DNA of 64,000 nt, from assembly GCA_023515745.1 (NCBI GenBank), contig JALECJ010000257.1, positions 1,366,687 to 1,430,686 of the forward strand, given 5' to 3'. The translations under genes were made by a program, and so were the position numbers. The DNA comes from Amoeboaphelidium protococcarum. Taxonomy: Eukaryota; Aphelidiomycota; Aphelidea. The notes beneath the pieces are model-generated. The model did no database searches and was not told the DNA's origin. It saw only the letters and a list, made by a program, of their open reading frames with translations. Below, piece after piece: positions 1 to 13,335 of this stretch. Within the stretch, counting starts at the first letter, position 1. Each line of letters starts with the position of its first letter.

Positions 1-724
1 GATTTGAGACAAGAGTTCCGGTAGTTGCTTCTCAATGACATTGCGCGCGGCATCCTTACTAGTCGATCCTTTCGGGACAGAGTGAGCACCAAGAAATGTA
101 GGAGATATCGCAATCTGATGCAACTGATTAGCTTTAGTCAAGACACGCAGCATCTTAAGCTCGGTCTCCGTCTCTAGACCGTAGCCACTCTTCGCCTCAA
201 CCAGCGTAGTGCCCTGCTTCAGCATTCGGTCCAGTCGTGGCATGAGAAGTTGAAGCAATTCATCCTCTGTGGCCTGACGAGTCTTTTCAACAGTGAATTG
301 AATACCACCACCAGCCTTGTGTATGTCCATATAAGTCGCACCGGCAATCTTCATCTCAAACTCATGAACGCGATCACCAGCGAAAACGGGGTGTGTATGA
401 GCATCTACCAGGCCTGGCATGAGAACTTTACCTCGCATATCCACAGTCTAATCAAAAACAGCATTAGTGTACCAGTCTTACTGCTGCAAATTAGCTTCAG
501 TGTCCACAGCGAAAATCTTACCATCATTGTCCACCACCACTGTTGCATTCAAAAGCAGGCCCACCTACATCAATCAACTAAGGTTACATGGATTCAATTC
601 GCCAATACATTCACATCAATAATCATACATCATTCATCTCCGCTTTACCGCGCTTATATTATTTTCCATCGCTGCATATAGTCACTACTTAATCAGCATT
701 CTAAAATCTTATTAAGAACTTCAT
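1..724 (-). CDS. hutI: Imidazolonepropionase (HutI/AMDHD1), 3' end outside window
   Basis: Hydrolyses imidazolone-5-propionate to N-formimino-glutamate in histidine breakdown. It is an amidohydrolase-fold metalloenzyme. About 220 residues are visible. They start MKFLIRFQNADQVVTI at 724, and one GT-AG intron (565-628, 64 nt) joins ...KAEMND to VGLLLNATVVV in phase. The metal-binding HTHP motif sits in PGLVDAHTHPVFAGDRVHEF. It is followed by the family's GATYMDIHKAGGGI and EAKSGYG segments, closely like animal AMDHD1. Several in-frame TAG and TAA codons fall where glutamine is read. The C-terminal half runs off the left edge. Family assignment is firm; the intron is inferred from frame and consensus. 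Confidence 0.9.
565..628 (-). other. Intron in hutI
   Basis: GTATGATT donor and GATGTAG acceptor, 64 nt, read on the minus strand. Removing it keeps the frame between two conserved segments. Without it the frame hits TGA at once. Confidence 0.8.
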
Positions 725-856
725 TTTACGGATGTTGATTAAATGAAGTTTGAAGACGCAAATCGTGAAATCAGTAAAATGTGTTCCGCTAAAAAAGCAG
801 AAGAGTAAATATATGATCTTTATACAAAGTCAATGTTCCAACTAATTCAATTGAAT

Positions 857-3800
857 TCAATCCTGTTCATAATTAGTCTGCTGATCGTAGTAAGCGTAAC
901 GCTACTTGATGCTTGCAAGAGCTTGGATACAGGCGAGTCTCTTGGCAGCAGCACTAGTGTTACTATAAGCTTGACACAACTGGTCGTTATCCAAGTAGAT
1001 TTTACATATGGCCTAATTTACACCACTTTCGTTACATATAATCTTAACTCTATCCTGAGCTATACCGAGCTTGGAACATTCTTCACTGAAATCACGTACG
1101 GGATTAGCCAACTTTGAACGGTCAGATTCAATACAATGCCGCTTGATGAATGGAACCAAGACACTACTACCAATGATCTTCCAGACAGCGTGCAAATTAC
1201 AACCAGAATTTAGATACAATGCACCGACAAAGCTTTCAAAAACATCTCCAAGAACTTTAGGCGCCTCAAATGGCATCATATTGGGGTGAATATTTTAATT
1301 AGCTTCAACCACCAACCACTGAGTAAACAGATCAATATCCGTTTGCAGTTGCTGAGTTTCATGCCTGATGTACTTGTGCAATCCTAGCTGACATCCCAAT
1401 CTAGCGAACGAAGTATTATTCACTATGACTTGACGAATGTCGCTCATCTCAGAAGATTAAGCCGTGGGGAACTAATCATGAATATACTTGGTGACAAGCC
1501 AATCTAATACAGCATCTCCAAGAAACTCTAATCTCTAATAAGACAGCACACTACTATTATTCTTGGATAAGTGAGTGAAAGCTTCAGCAAAGATATTGAC
1601 ATTAATAATCTCAAAGTTCAACTGCTACTCTAACGCACCATACTCTCCACCATTCACCTTATGTATTACTTGTTACTACGCAGCTAAAGCAATAGAATCC
1701 AGCTCGTGCTACTAAATGAATCCAATTCGAACCAAATAATTATTCACTGCATCAGCATTTCCAACACCAACACCCATATTATCGTCATTAAATGTAGAAC
1801 AGTGAGCACCTACTAGACTCTCAAAGAAATCAGCAATCATCTTACTACTCAACTGATTCTCAACAAGGAGGCGATCATCTCTGCCCATGGCTCTCTTCAT
1901 ACCGCACCATCTCCAAGTTTTCAAATTTAGGGGAGATGCAATGAGATAGCCTGGCAGTTCATTTTACACTGATAGCTCATACAATTTGGCATTGCTAACT
2001 CTATTAGCACGCAGAGTGCTGAGTCCGCCTTCATCAAGTTACGGCTACATCACGTACAGGATCGCAGTGACGATGTACTTCAAGTAAGAATCTCCCAATG
2101 TCTCTAAGCGTTCATAATTGACATCCTCATTTGCATTAGGAGCAATGAAAGCAGGATATAACTACTCTATGGATAAAGTGCAATCAAACTTCTACTTGAA
2201 TTCTTAAACTATCAGTTGGCTCTCAATCTTGTGTAAAATTGAAGGCACTAATGAGAATAACCGCTGCAAATCATCATAGAATTGGACCATACAGCACAAC
2301 TCTGGAGGAAGATAGACATGTGAGCGCCGTTCATCTTGACGCTACACTAATCTCTTTGGACGCGAAAGGTTCCGCAGTCCTGGAGCATAATGTGCCTGGA
2401 TAAGATTTAGATCTGGCCTCTTTAACTTAATCTTATACTTGTCCATGTAATACTACTCGAATGTTCTGTCATCGACATTGCTAAGATCCTCTTCCTATTC
2501 CGCATTGTCCTGATCGTCAATCTCTCCCTCCTCCACACCATCATTCTTCAACTAGTTGACATCGACACCAGTTTACACGGTAGACTAATCTTCCAAAGAG
2601 TCAGACAGCTTGGACTTTTAAGTAAAGTCACTCTTGCCACATGATATATACTTGTTCCTTGTATGCTGTGCAATAATGTATTAATCTTGCGTACAGTCTT
2701 CAACGCATTCGGATAATGGATGGTCAGACGCTTTGTAACTGCACACCTTTCCAATCATCTCAAAATCTATAGAATATCGCTATTAATCATCATTGTCACC
2801 ATTTTACTATAAGAACAAAGGAGCGACATAATACCACTTCTTACCATGCGTGGGCAAGGCTGTAGATAGTCTATTGACATTGTTAAACTAGGTGTCAACA
2901 CTATTAATGAGCAGAGTAAATACTTTCAGATCAAATTCCAGAATTTACTTAAACTACGTAGGCGAAAGCTATGTCAACTCTTGGCCACTACAATCTTTGA
3001 CCACTGAACATTATATAACCTGACCATCTATGTAGATACTAAAGTCACAAAGTTCGGCATCAATTTTTGCAAGAGTTAACAGTCCAAATACGCGACAACT
3101 CACATTATCTAAACCTTAGTCATAATCCTAATCTTAATCAATTTTAATTACAGTGAGCCATCTGCACTCAGGAACATCGTAATGTATCAGTGGACGACCA
3201 TGAACGATACCAGATAGAATTTCATTTAGACTGAGATACTGGACAAAGTCGACTTCAACGTGTAAACTCTATGCCACAACTTTTCTATAATACTTCACCT
3301 TTTTAACGTCCATAAACACCTTCTTCTCCGACTTTATGGTGAGCTTAGCCTACTACTCTAGTTATTGAATCTAAATGGCAGCCTAGTGGTACGCGCTTCT
3401 ACGAGCAATCAAATTATTCAACCTCAATCCACCCAAGATTTCCCTAGTAGACAATAGGGATGGCTGAGGCAACTTGAGAGCTATCTGATGTTATAGAAGA
3501 TCACTGCGAGCGTTATACTGCAACGGCTATATACTTTACCTTCGATGATAACTATCCAGACTAAGACTGGAGCAATGTTACTGTACAATCTACATTGACT
3601 ATTCTAAACTCAAATCGGCAAATCCCATCAGAGAGAAGATTTACGAGTACAGCTCTGGGTCCACTCTTAATAATTAGCCATTAAGAGTATACTATAATCT
3701 CTCACTTTCCTATTGCAACAGATATTCAACTAAAGGTGACTACGTCTATGATGAATGGTCATTTCCATTCTCAGCCTTCATAAAAAAGCATTACTTATCA

Positions 3801-4963
3801 CAAATGACATTCTAAAACTTGTTCATGTTCACACTCTCGTCAAATATAATCAATAGGTCAACATAACTTAGAAGAGGCTCAGTGGATATAACAATATTAC
3901 AATCTTGATTCTTTCCATTATAATTACACTTGATCTAATCCAACTTGAGAACATTAAAGAAATCACATAACAGCTTTGCCGTTGCCTTCCTATCTACAGC
4001 AACTAAAGCTCTCGGTGGACCCTTACCTGTATCACTATTATCATTCACGGTAATCACTGCAGATTACTTCATCTCGACTCTATCACTTATGAACGATTAT
4101 AAGACACTGAGCAGAGAGAAGACTTTATCACTGATGAGCCTCCGATCTAAATCATTAATAGACTAAAACGAATTGAGTTCAGGTAAAGCAGTCTTGAACA
4201 GCATCAATTAATCCACACTACCACCGCTATTGCCCAACTGCTAATGAGAAAACTCCGCCATTTGGGGAATTGCCACTAATTGGAATGCGCCATTTTCATC
4301 ACCGTGACTCCTCTTTAAATGTATTTTAGGCACTGATCGCTTCAAAGTGTTAATGTACTCCAGTGCCAATACAGCCTAAAAGTATAGACCCAACTCTTTC
4401 ATATCTTGAACCATCTTGATCATTTTACTCATCTTATTGACGGCAGAGGTATCGCGTGCAGAATTATGTAAATTGACCAACAAGGACATATAATGACTAT
4501 ACGCGACATCCACATCGCAATCAGATTTCAATTGCAATTAAGAAGACTATTGATCAGAACCATTGGGACAGTACAGCTAAACAGAACGCGTCATTGGTTC
4601 ATCAATGTACAATGTACGAGACTATTGTTGTAACAGAGAGGATGAAGTGAAATTCACTACAATCACTTGCTATAATAACGCATGCTTTCCACCAGGCATA
4701 TTGGCAGCAGACTCATCATCATCAATTATAATACACTTGACACTGTGATCCAAGTCAGAAGGAGTTGAATTGAAAGATACCAGAGAAGTGTCAATGTAAT
4801 GTATATAATCACCGGCATTACCATAGATGACGACATATTTTGAGTACAGCTCACACAGAACTGCAATCAAAAATTATTTAAATTACAAACTGCATACAAT
4901 TCTATGAGGACATTCCTGCAATTTTTACACTATATCTTGTACAAATTGGTGTACAGTGTCCAT
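857..4963 (-). CDS. Dicer-like double-RNase III protein with reduced helicase region
   Basis: One open frame of 1,369 codons closed by TGA, with dozens of in-frame TAA/TAG codons. The C-terminal third carries two RNase III domains. RNase IIIa has YERLETLGDSYLKY and KMIADFFESLVGAH. RNase IIIb has QRLEFLGDAVLDWL (from about residue 1143) and KVLGDVFESFVGALYL. The catalytic E/D/D/E residues are present in both. A dsRBD-like tail (AICKIYLDNDQLCQAYSNTSAAAKRLA) ends the protein. A platform/PAZ-like region precedes the RNase III domains. Residues 315-375 resemble a worn-down helicase C domain (VAVDRKATAKLL, IVISTEP, LLIIFD), but I see no Walker A motif and no DECH box. It is expected to cut long dsRNA into small RNAs. 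Family confidence is high; domain limits before residue 900 are approximate. Confidence 0.9.
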
Positions 4964-5292
4964 TTCTACTTAACGAATTGTGAATGGTAAAAGAAGTAAA
5001 AGAGGGAAACGAACGCGCGCAGTTGACCAAGCGAAAGAGAAAATATCACCTCAGAGCATAGAGGCTTTAAAATCTCAAGGCTCGCGTACGTTCACTGAAT
5101 AGCGATTGGGTAAAGAGTGGAATGATATTGAGCATCTTTATAGTTGTAAAGCTTGAAATTATTGAAAACTAAATCAAATAATAAAAAGCCGTAGTAAAAT
5201 CGACAAAGATACTTCATTCCATGCAACTATAGTTGTATCACACAGATGCACACACACTCAAATTATTAGCACAGAAGAGAGAGAGTGAATCA
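4964..5292. other. Intergenic, Dicer promoter side
   Basis: About 330 bp between the Dicer start and the Rpt1 stop (both minus strand). It holds AT-rich tracts and a CG-rich cluster (AACGAACGCGCGCAGTT near 5010) of the kind seen before many genes here. No gene seen. Confidence 0.6.
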
Positions 5293-6675
<1,383 letters not shown>

Positions 6676-6941
6676 CTTAAATCTTGTTGAAGTATAAAGT
6701 ATATAAAACTGTTGACAAGTATTTCTACGAGAGCGTTAACAATAAAGAAAGAGAATGGACAACGTAATTTTGTTTCGACGCCGCTCAAGAAAGATTTTCA
6801 TTTTCCAGCGCGACTACAAACCAGGCTCAACACACCAGGTCAGTCCAATCAATTACAGACAAACTTAGTTAAAAGTTTCAACTTTCTCAAAGCAACGTAT
6901 TCATATAATTTCAAAGTATGATGCTAGAATATTAACAAAAT

Positions 6942-7595
6942 TCACATCTTGGACTACTCTGAGGACTATGACTTTTACTTTTTCTCCAAGCCTTCCTTTA
7001 CCAAATTGCTGATGGCCTTGAACTTTTCGTGTTTCGCATCACGAACCAGCTGAAACAAGAGAGAATCAGTCGTGCTCACAGTGACGCGATTGGATCCGTT
7101 CTGCGCCGAGGATCCACCAAGTTGACTCAATCTCTTTATGGCGATATCCTTCTCATACAGGGAGGAGGCGGAGATGGCATCATGAGCCAGATTCACATTG
7201 TATCCCAATTCAAACAGATCAACCGTGGTCTACAGTATGCAGACGTGAGCCTCAATTCCAGTCAGAATAAAATGTTGGATATTTTTCATCTTCTGCAATT
7301 CATGTACAAACTGTGGAGTGACCATGGAGAAGAGCGATTTCTACTCAAAGTTTCTCACTTGCAACGTGTCCTTGCTCTACTCCATTATCTGCTTCAACTC
7401 ACCCACTGTATTACCGAATGCTTTTGGATATTATTCGCTTACAAATACAGGCATACTGAGTTCATTCGCAGCGTGTACCATCCTAGATGCATTATAAATC
7501 ATACTGTCATAATTCACTATAGATGATCTAAATCTCTCCTGAATGTCACAGATCAATACAGCAGTATTAGAATGATGCGGTAACAGCTTGGACAT
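6942..7595 (-). CDS. Isochorismatase-fold hydrolase (ISOC1/2-like)
   Basis: Cysteine-hydrolase fold protein of the eukaryotic ISOC family; the substrate is unknown for this branch. From MSKLLPHHSNTAVLICDIQERF the protein is 217 residues, the normal size. The catalytic triad is visible: Asp in CDIQERF, Lys in EQKSLFSMV, and Cys in TGIEAHVCILQTT. It also has EQYPKAFG and the ending STTDSLLFQLVRDAKHEKFKAISNLVKEGL. The frame stays open upstream to an ATG at 7718, giving a 41-residue extension that family members lack. I prefer 7595, but the extension could be a targeting peptide. The upstream DNA has two AACGCG elements. Confidence 0.88.
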
Positions 7596-7719
7596 TTTTC
7601 TCAACATTTCACTTATCCTTACTATCTTGTCAATGATAGAATTGATCAGTGAGTCAGTAATAGTTACCCGAACAGAGTCTTCAGAGACAGATCGTATAAA
7701 CTGTTTACACAACGACAAT

Positions 7720-7770
7720 GACTTTTTTTAACGCGAAAAAAGTTCTAACGCGGGCGGCCGCTGAATAGCG
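7720..7770. promoter_or_regulatory. CG-rich element pair upstream of the isochorismatase gene
   Basis: Two AACGCG words about 20 bp apart, with runs of T and A between and before them and a GCGGCCGC just after. Similar ACGCG words precede many genes in this AT-rich window, so a promoter role is inferred from recurrence only. Confidence 0.35.
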
Positions 7771-7924
7771 AAGATCCAAACTCGATCAATCCAGTTGATT
7801 GCTCTAATGAGTTATTGGAACATTAAATCTACTCGAATCGCTCAACTTCACAAGTAATCTTTTCTAAATATGTGTGAAATAATATAAAAGTTAAAAGTTT
7901 GCGATACTAGTATATTTCAAATAA

Positions 7925-8569
7925 TCAAGTTCCTTCACGCGATGTCAAAGTGTATAGTCCCAGTATGGCCAAAAGTCCAAACTTGAGCATTGGGTAATCA
8001 TTCATCCAGATGGTGAACATACCCGCGTATGGAATGTATCCAACCACTATTCCCATCATATCTTCGCGGTGCAAGTATTCCTACTTGGCATTGTACAGTC
8101 CGCGGTCGTCCACCGGGTTGTTGTCTCCCTTGGTGAGGATGTATTGCTTAATACTCTTGTCACCGCCATTTTTGGGTGTATCGTGTCTTAGCGATAGGAA
8201 ATCAGTTAATGAAGTAGCAGCAGTAGCCTTGTTATCTTCAACAGCACTTCCAGTAAAGTTTAGCTACTGATTATGCAATTTCACTACTCTATGCACAATC
8301 GGAATATCTTTTCCATGTAGCTTGTACACTGTAACATCGCCCAACTTTATATCTCTATGTCTAGGCAAGTGCAGAAACAGAATATCTCCACGATAGAATA
8401 GCGGTTCCATGGATCCACTCAGGACCACCACAATTGGACTTTCAGTGTTGAGCACAACGGATGCGCCTTTCCACGCCATGTACGCTCCACTCACAACCAG
8501 TAATAAGTTGACAAATTGAACCAAAGTCTACCGCAAGCTCTTTGTTCCCAATAATTTATTCAAATCCAT
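7925..8569 (-). CDS. SEC11: Signal peptidase complex catalytic subunit SEC11
   Basis: ER membrane serine protease that removes signal peptides. The protein is 214 residues, close to the usual length, in one exon. It has an N-terminal membrane anchor (residues about 16-40, [18 protein letters not shown]). The nucleophile Ser53 sits in [11 protein letters not shown] and the general-base His93 in [11 protein letters not shown], the eukaryotic Ser-His arrangement. The motif [14 protein letters not shown] follows. A long polar insertion (about residues 103-130) separates HRVVKLHN from the GDNN motif. A C-terminal hydrophobic stretch ([12 protein letters not shown]) ends it. MDLNKLLG is the first in-frame Met. 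Confidence 0.95.
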
Positions 8570-8915
8570 ATTATAGCAGTGAAACTCAATCTTATCTACT
8601 CCTCTATAATATAGTTCAACAACAAAGCGAGATGTACAATGGTGCAATATTCTTCTAGACTTAGACAAGAGATGGAAAGCGTGTGTGCGTTACAGTCCAC
8701 AAGAAAGATGCAGCGGTTTTTACAACAGAAGCGCGCTGAGCTCTCTCTCTCTCTCTTTTTAAACAGAGAAACTCTCCGCGATCGAAACAGTAACTTTGCT
8801 GAGCGCTGCCTCCAATTGATCTAGCATAGTTCTAGCACAGATTTGCCTCGCATATATATATTTAGAGTCATTAATTAAGTGTACAATTAATTATCGATAG
8901 TCTTAATTGATTGGT
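8570..8915. other. Divergent promoter region SEC11 / PHF5A
   Basis: About 345 bp with a CT-dinucleotide run near 8740-8758 and CG-rich words (GCGCGC, CCGCGATCG). AT-rich sequence follows toward the PHF5A start. No gene found. Confidence 0.5.
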
Positions 8916-9308
8916 ATGAGTGCAAGATATAATCCAGAGTTGGTTCTCTGTAGAAAATAAACTGGAATCAGTGTTGGTAGATTGTGTGCAAGATGCGAGG
9001 GTAAATGTGTAATGTGTGATTCTTATGTACGCGCGCATACTCCTGTACGCATATGCGATGAGTGTAATTTCATGTAATAGTAGTAACGAGAGACTTCAAC
9101 ATCAATTGCATCTGATTAAAGTAGTAGCGGTGGGAAGTGTATCATTTGCAATGGGCGTGGAGTATCAGATGCGTATTACTGTCGGAGTTGTGTCATGCTG
9201 CAAAGAGATCGCGATGGCTGTCCAAAGGTTGTCAATATCAGTACCTCGTATAAAGATTACTTTTATGAGAAGAAGGGTTCTGGCTCTGCATTCAACTATT
9301 ACAACTGA
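8916..9308 (+). CDS. RDS3: SF3b subunit PHF5A/Rds3, with a Q-containing insertion
   Basis: Small zinc-knuckle protein of the U2 snRNP SF3b complex, needed for branch-site recognition. It is 130 residues in one exon; the family is about 110. Conserved segments are [54 protein letters not shown] and [14 protein letters not shown], so the cysteine pairs that bind zinc are all present. After NFM (residue 53) comes an insertion of roughly 20 residues starting QQQQRETSTS. Its four glutamines are four consecutive reassigned codons, TAA-TAG-TAG-TAA at 9075-9086. [10 protein letters not shown] aligns to the normal N-terminus, fixing the start. Confidence 0.95.
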
Positions 9309-9572
9309 TAGTCCTCCCGTTGTATTAGCGCGTGAATTTGCCAATCTGGTTATGCCTGATTTACATTTACTCTTAACTGTAATGCTTGTAGTTATATACA
9401 TATAGAAATTTTGTTTAATAAAGGTTTGACTTCATTCTTTTATTTCCACTTGGACAATTGTGTATTGTTTTCTCATCACAATTCTCTTCTCTCACTTCTG
9501 TGCCGATAAACTTTCAATTTGATCCGCATTCGGCAAGTTAAGTTTAGTATTGGTAATTCTTAGTGTACAATT

Positions 9573-11585
9573 ATGGATCCAGAGGATATATAACAAGTTA
9601 GATAATAGCTGGCGGAAGACAAGCTTGCTAGTGAATTTATAAGCGATGATCAGCCGCAGAATTTGGACAATGATGAAGAATTTGGTTATGGCCATAACAG
9701 CAATACTGATGATGAAATGGACTTGTACGCGGTGCTTAATGTTCCACGCGACGCGTCAATTGATTAGATCAAAGCTGCTTATAAACGTCTATCCATGCTG
9801 TATCATCCAGATAAACATCATCGAAAGTCATACGATGGGTAGATTGACACGGAATAGTAAGTGCATGTACTTGAGGACCAATTTATGCGAGTCAATACTG
9901 CTTATGAGATCCTCAGTGACCAATAGATGAGACAAATGTATGATCTACGCGGCATGGAAGGCGTGCATATGATGAAAGATTGGTAAGTGGGCCCTTAGTT
10001 GAAGACTGCATAGGAGCTATAGAACTATTATGAGTACAAGCGATTAGAGCAGAAGAAACAAGAAGTTGAGTAGCTGAATTCGACCATCGCTGGCTAGGTA
10101 GAGATGACTGTTGATGCTAAACGCGTATTTAAATTTCTATCTGGTTCCACTGATGCGGATGATGATATGGATGGATATTAATCGTCTCTACCATGGTAAG
10201 GAAGTTATTCGGAATCTGCAAATGATCTGATTTAACGACTAACACCGAAAGTTGAAAGTATAGTTTTACAGTCCAACAATGAAATTTCAATTTCAGACTT
10301 GGACACTGTAAGTGTGGGCGGTGTTCTGTTGAATAAAGGTATTCGTGGTGGTGGATATTCTCTCCTATCTTGGAGGCGGTAGATGTTACACGGGAGGTTT
10401 GTGGAAAGTACATTGTAGTTAGGTTCTTAGTCTCTGCTTTCATTAGGATTTGGCGGTGTATTAAATGTAAGTAAATCTTCAGCACAAGTCAGTCCCAATT
10501 AGATGCAAATACCGGTGATGATTAATTGTGGATTGCAATTTCATCATTGGATCTTGGATTGTCCTCCTCAGGTGGAAGTTACTCTTAGTCGAGCCATCAG
10601 TGTAAAACGTGGACTAGTCGGAAGTCTTACATACAAGTCTGGTGACTGGATTCTTGGCTAGTGGGGCAGAGAGTTTCTTGGTGATAATCATCAATTGCAG
10701 GATTCTATCACTGCTTCTATCGAAAGATCTGTTCCGTAACTTGGGTCTACATGGAACTCGTACGTGACTTTGGGGATGCTTGGAATGGAAGTTGGTGGTA
10801 GATATTCTGTAAAGATTGCCTAGTAGTCATCCATATACACGTCTGTTAAAGTATCCTCTTTGAGTTCGTCGTCGTTATCTATCGGATACCGGCAAACTGT
10901 GTGGGATCGATATCACTCAGTAAGCGTAAGTCTTTCGCAGCAGTTGGATGGATTATCCATGATAAAGTTGAAGTTTACGCGTTATGCTTAATCTTTCGGG
11001 CTGCCAATTATTGTGAGTGATGAACTAAATGTCGCAGCATTGCTCATCGCTGCTGGAGTTCCTTTAATAGTTAGCGGCTTAGTAAGGTAATTGTACATTT
11101 AGCCTCGTAGAAGAAAGCAGAAATAGTAGAAGATTATGGAATAGAAGAGGTAGATGCAAGAATAAGTGACGTCAAAGTTTAATGATCTAAAGTTAACCGT
11201 GGAGGCAATGAAGTCCAAGTATGAAAGTATTGTGGAATAAGAGCGCAAGAATAGTGGTTTGATCATTGAAATGGCTCTATACGGCTATGGTTTAAATCAA
11301 CAACTTCAACTAGGTGGTGAATAAAGTCCTAGCAGTGTCGACGAATAAAAGTATATCGATTGCACTGTGATGTTATAACTACTCGTTCAAGACTCCAAAT
11401 TGGTCTTGGATAGTGGCGCATCAAAGTCAAAGCTTATGGGACTGTTTGATCCTTGCCCGTGGTATGCTAAATCTTAACGTAAACAACTCTATGTCAAGTA
11501 CACGTTTAATGATTAGCTTCATGTCGCGTTATTTGAAGATAAGGAGTGTGTTATTTTGCCATAGAAACGTCATTTGATGTTGTGA
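9573..11585 (+). CDS. DNAJC11-like mitochondrial J-protein
   Basis: Homologue of DNAJC11, a J-protein linked to the mitochondrial outer membrane and MICOS. One exon, 670 residues. The J domain is near residues 49-115: DLYAVLNVPRDASI, then the HPD motif in MLYHPDKHH. The long middle part is beta-strand rich, as expected for the DUF3395-containing family. The C-terminal DUF3395-like region includes MALYGYGLNQQL and GLFDPCPWYAKS. Many TAA/TAG codons are read as glutamine. The start ATGGATCCAG is the first Met in frame. Confidence 0.88.
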
Positions 11586-11826
11586 CGAAATGCGTAATAA
11601 TAAAATAGACTGTTGATGTTCAACATTTAATATTTACTTTAAGGGGTGCTCTGAGTGAAAGCGTAATAGAATTTAAACTGGCACTGCCGCCGCCCCTATA
11701 ATGTCTCCTTTCAACCTCCGCCGTCCAACTTATTCTCTTTTTAACTATCTTTAGTGATTTATTAATCGCTGTTGTATCCTTTTAAATTGTCTTCAGTAAT
11801 AAGCTATCGCCATTTAAATAAAGCGT

Positions 11827-13268
11827 ATGGATTAGAGCGAATTACGTGCAAGGCTCTTGAAATTGAGAAGTCAACCCGGACTGGGCAATGATTAATGCGC
11901 TGATTGTGGTCAAAGCGGTAAGATTTTCATCACATTGACGCGTCAATAAAAGTATTATCTCAAAACCATTATACGTGTGTAGACCCAGATTGGATTAGTG
12001 TTAATATCGGTGCATTTATATGTGTCAACTGTTGTGGTACGCATAGACACTTGGGCACTCATGTCAGTAGGATCAAATCGATAAAGTTGGATGATTGGAC
12101 TGATTAGTTTGTGGAAAAGGTTGAACTGGCCGGTGGTAATACGGCGGTGAATGAACAGTTTTTATGCAATCTTCCGCCGTACTGGAAGAGACCTCAGGTG
12201 GGTGTGAATGATCCTGCGTATGTGCGCGAAGAGTTTATTATCAATAAATACAAGCGAAGGTTATTCCATTCATCTAATTCGCGTCCAGAGATGGTGCCTG
12301 TTAAGGGCGGCTTCTTGTGGAAAAAATCAAGCAAAGATCAAGATTCTAGTGGTAAATGGACACAAAAGTTCTTTATGCTTAGTGGATCGCGTCTGGTGTG
12401 TTATAAATCGCCGGATAATATTCAGAAGCCGATAGGAGAGTTCAGTCTGAATGACGCCAAGATTTACCTTGCTGATGAGTTATGCGGGCGAAAATTTTCA
12501 ATTCACTTGGTTGCTGGTATTAATATTTAAGAATTGCAGTAGAGTTAAGATAATATTCCTGCAGAGAGTTGGTTTTTATCAGCAGATAGCGGGCAACTTG
12601 TTCTGGAATGGCTCAATCTATTTCGACTGGCCAGATTTAAAGATTAAGCTGCTTCAAGCACGCCTTTATATTAGCATATTCGTTTTGATTATCAGCATTA
12701 AGGTCCATTGATCAAATTGAATACTCTACTGTCCATGTCTGAGGATAACACTGGTAAAAATAGTCACGCTTCATCCACTGATAAATGGTACAATTTCAAG
12801 TCTTCGAAAAAGGTAAAGTGGGAGTCTTATTTCGCATCGTTAGATAATGATCATATTTTATTTAAAAAGACATACCTCAGTCAGTATCCCTAAGCAATAA
12901 TAGAGTTTAGCTCTGATTGTCGATTAGAAGCTGTACCATTAGATCGATGGATTGCCGACACTTTGGAGTCCATTGATTCGATTAACTCTGAAGGTTCTGA
13001 TCTATAATAACTATCCCCGTATGGTGTCAGCTAGGACTTGCTGTATTAACTTAGGAAACAGAAGTAGTAAGCTAACAGTTTCGTGTTGAATATAACTGGG
13101 AACTCGATAACTTTTGCAGATTATGGATCGAGTAAGCCGTCAAAGTAGATGTTTACTTAGTTGACTTTGATTTTGGCGTGTGAATCCTCATCTGACGAGA
13201 GTGGCTGGATGCAGGCGATTAACTAGTTAAAGCCATTGGAATAGGAAGACATTGAGTTGGACCGATGA
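11827..13268 (+). CDS. ArfGAP with two PH domains (ADAP/centaurin-alpha-like)
   Basis: GTPase-activating protein for Arf GTPases in membrane traffic and actin control. Exons 11827-11917 and 11983-13268 give 458 residues. The ArfGAP zinc finger spans the intron: CADCGQSDPDWIS, then FICVNCCGTHRHLG, that is C-x2-C-x16-C-x2-C with the arginine finger four residues on. The first PH domain begins at VKGGFLWKKSS and includes WTQKFFMLSGSRLVCYK. A second, more divergent PH domain covers roughly KWESYFASLDNDHILF to SDESGWMQAINQL. ArfGAP followed by two PH domains is the ADAP layout. It converges on the methyltransferase gene. Confidence 0.9.
11918..11982 (+). other. Intron in the ArfGAP gene
   Basis: 65 nt, GTAAGATT donor and ACGTGTGTAG acceptor. 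It splits the zinc finger between CGQS and DPDW in phase. Confidence 0.88.
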
Positions 13269-13335
13269 TATTAAAGTTGATTTGTGTTTTAAAAAGTACA
13301 GTATAGTTATATATACATAATATTCGATATTTCAA

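Noticed and set aside
743-1117. Plus-strand open frame of about 125 codons starting MKFEDANREISKM
   Set aside because: It overlaps the Dicer 3' end on the other strand, which is conserved through its dsRBD to a TGA at 857.
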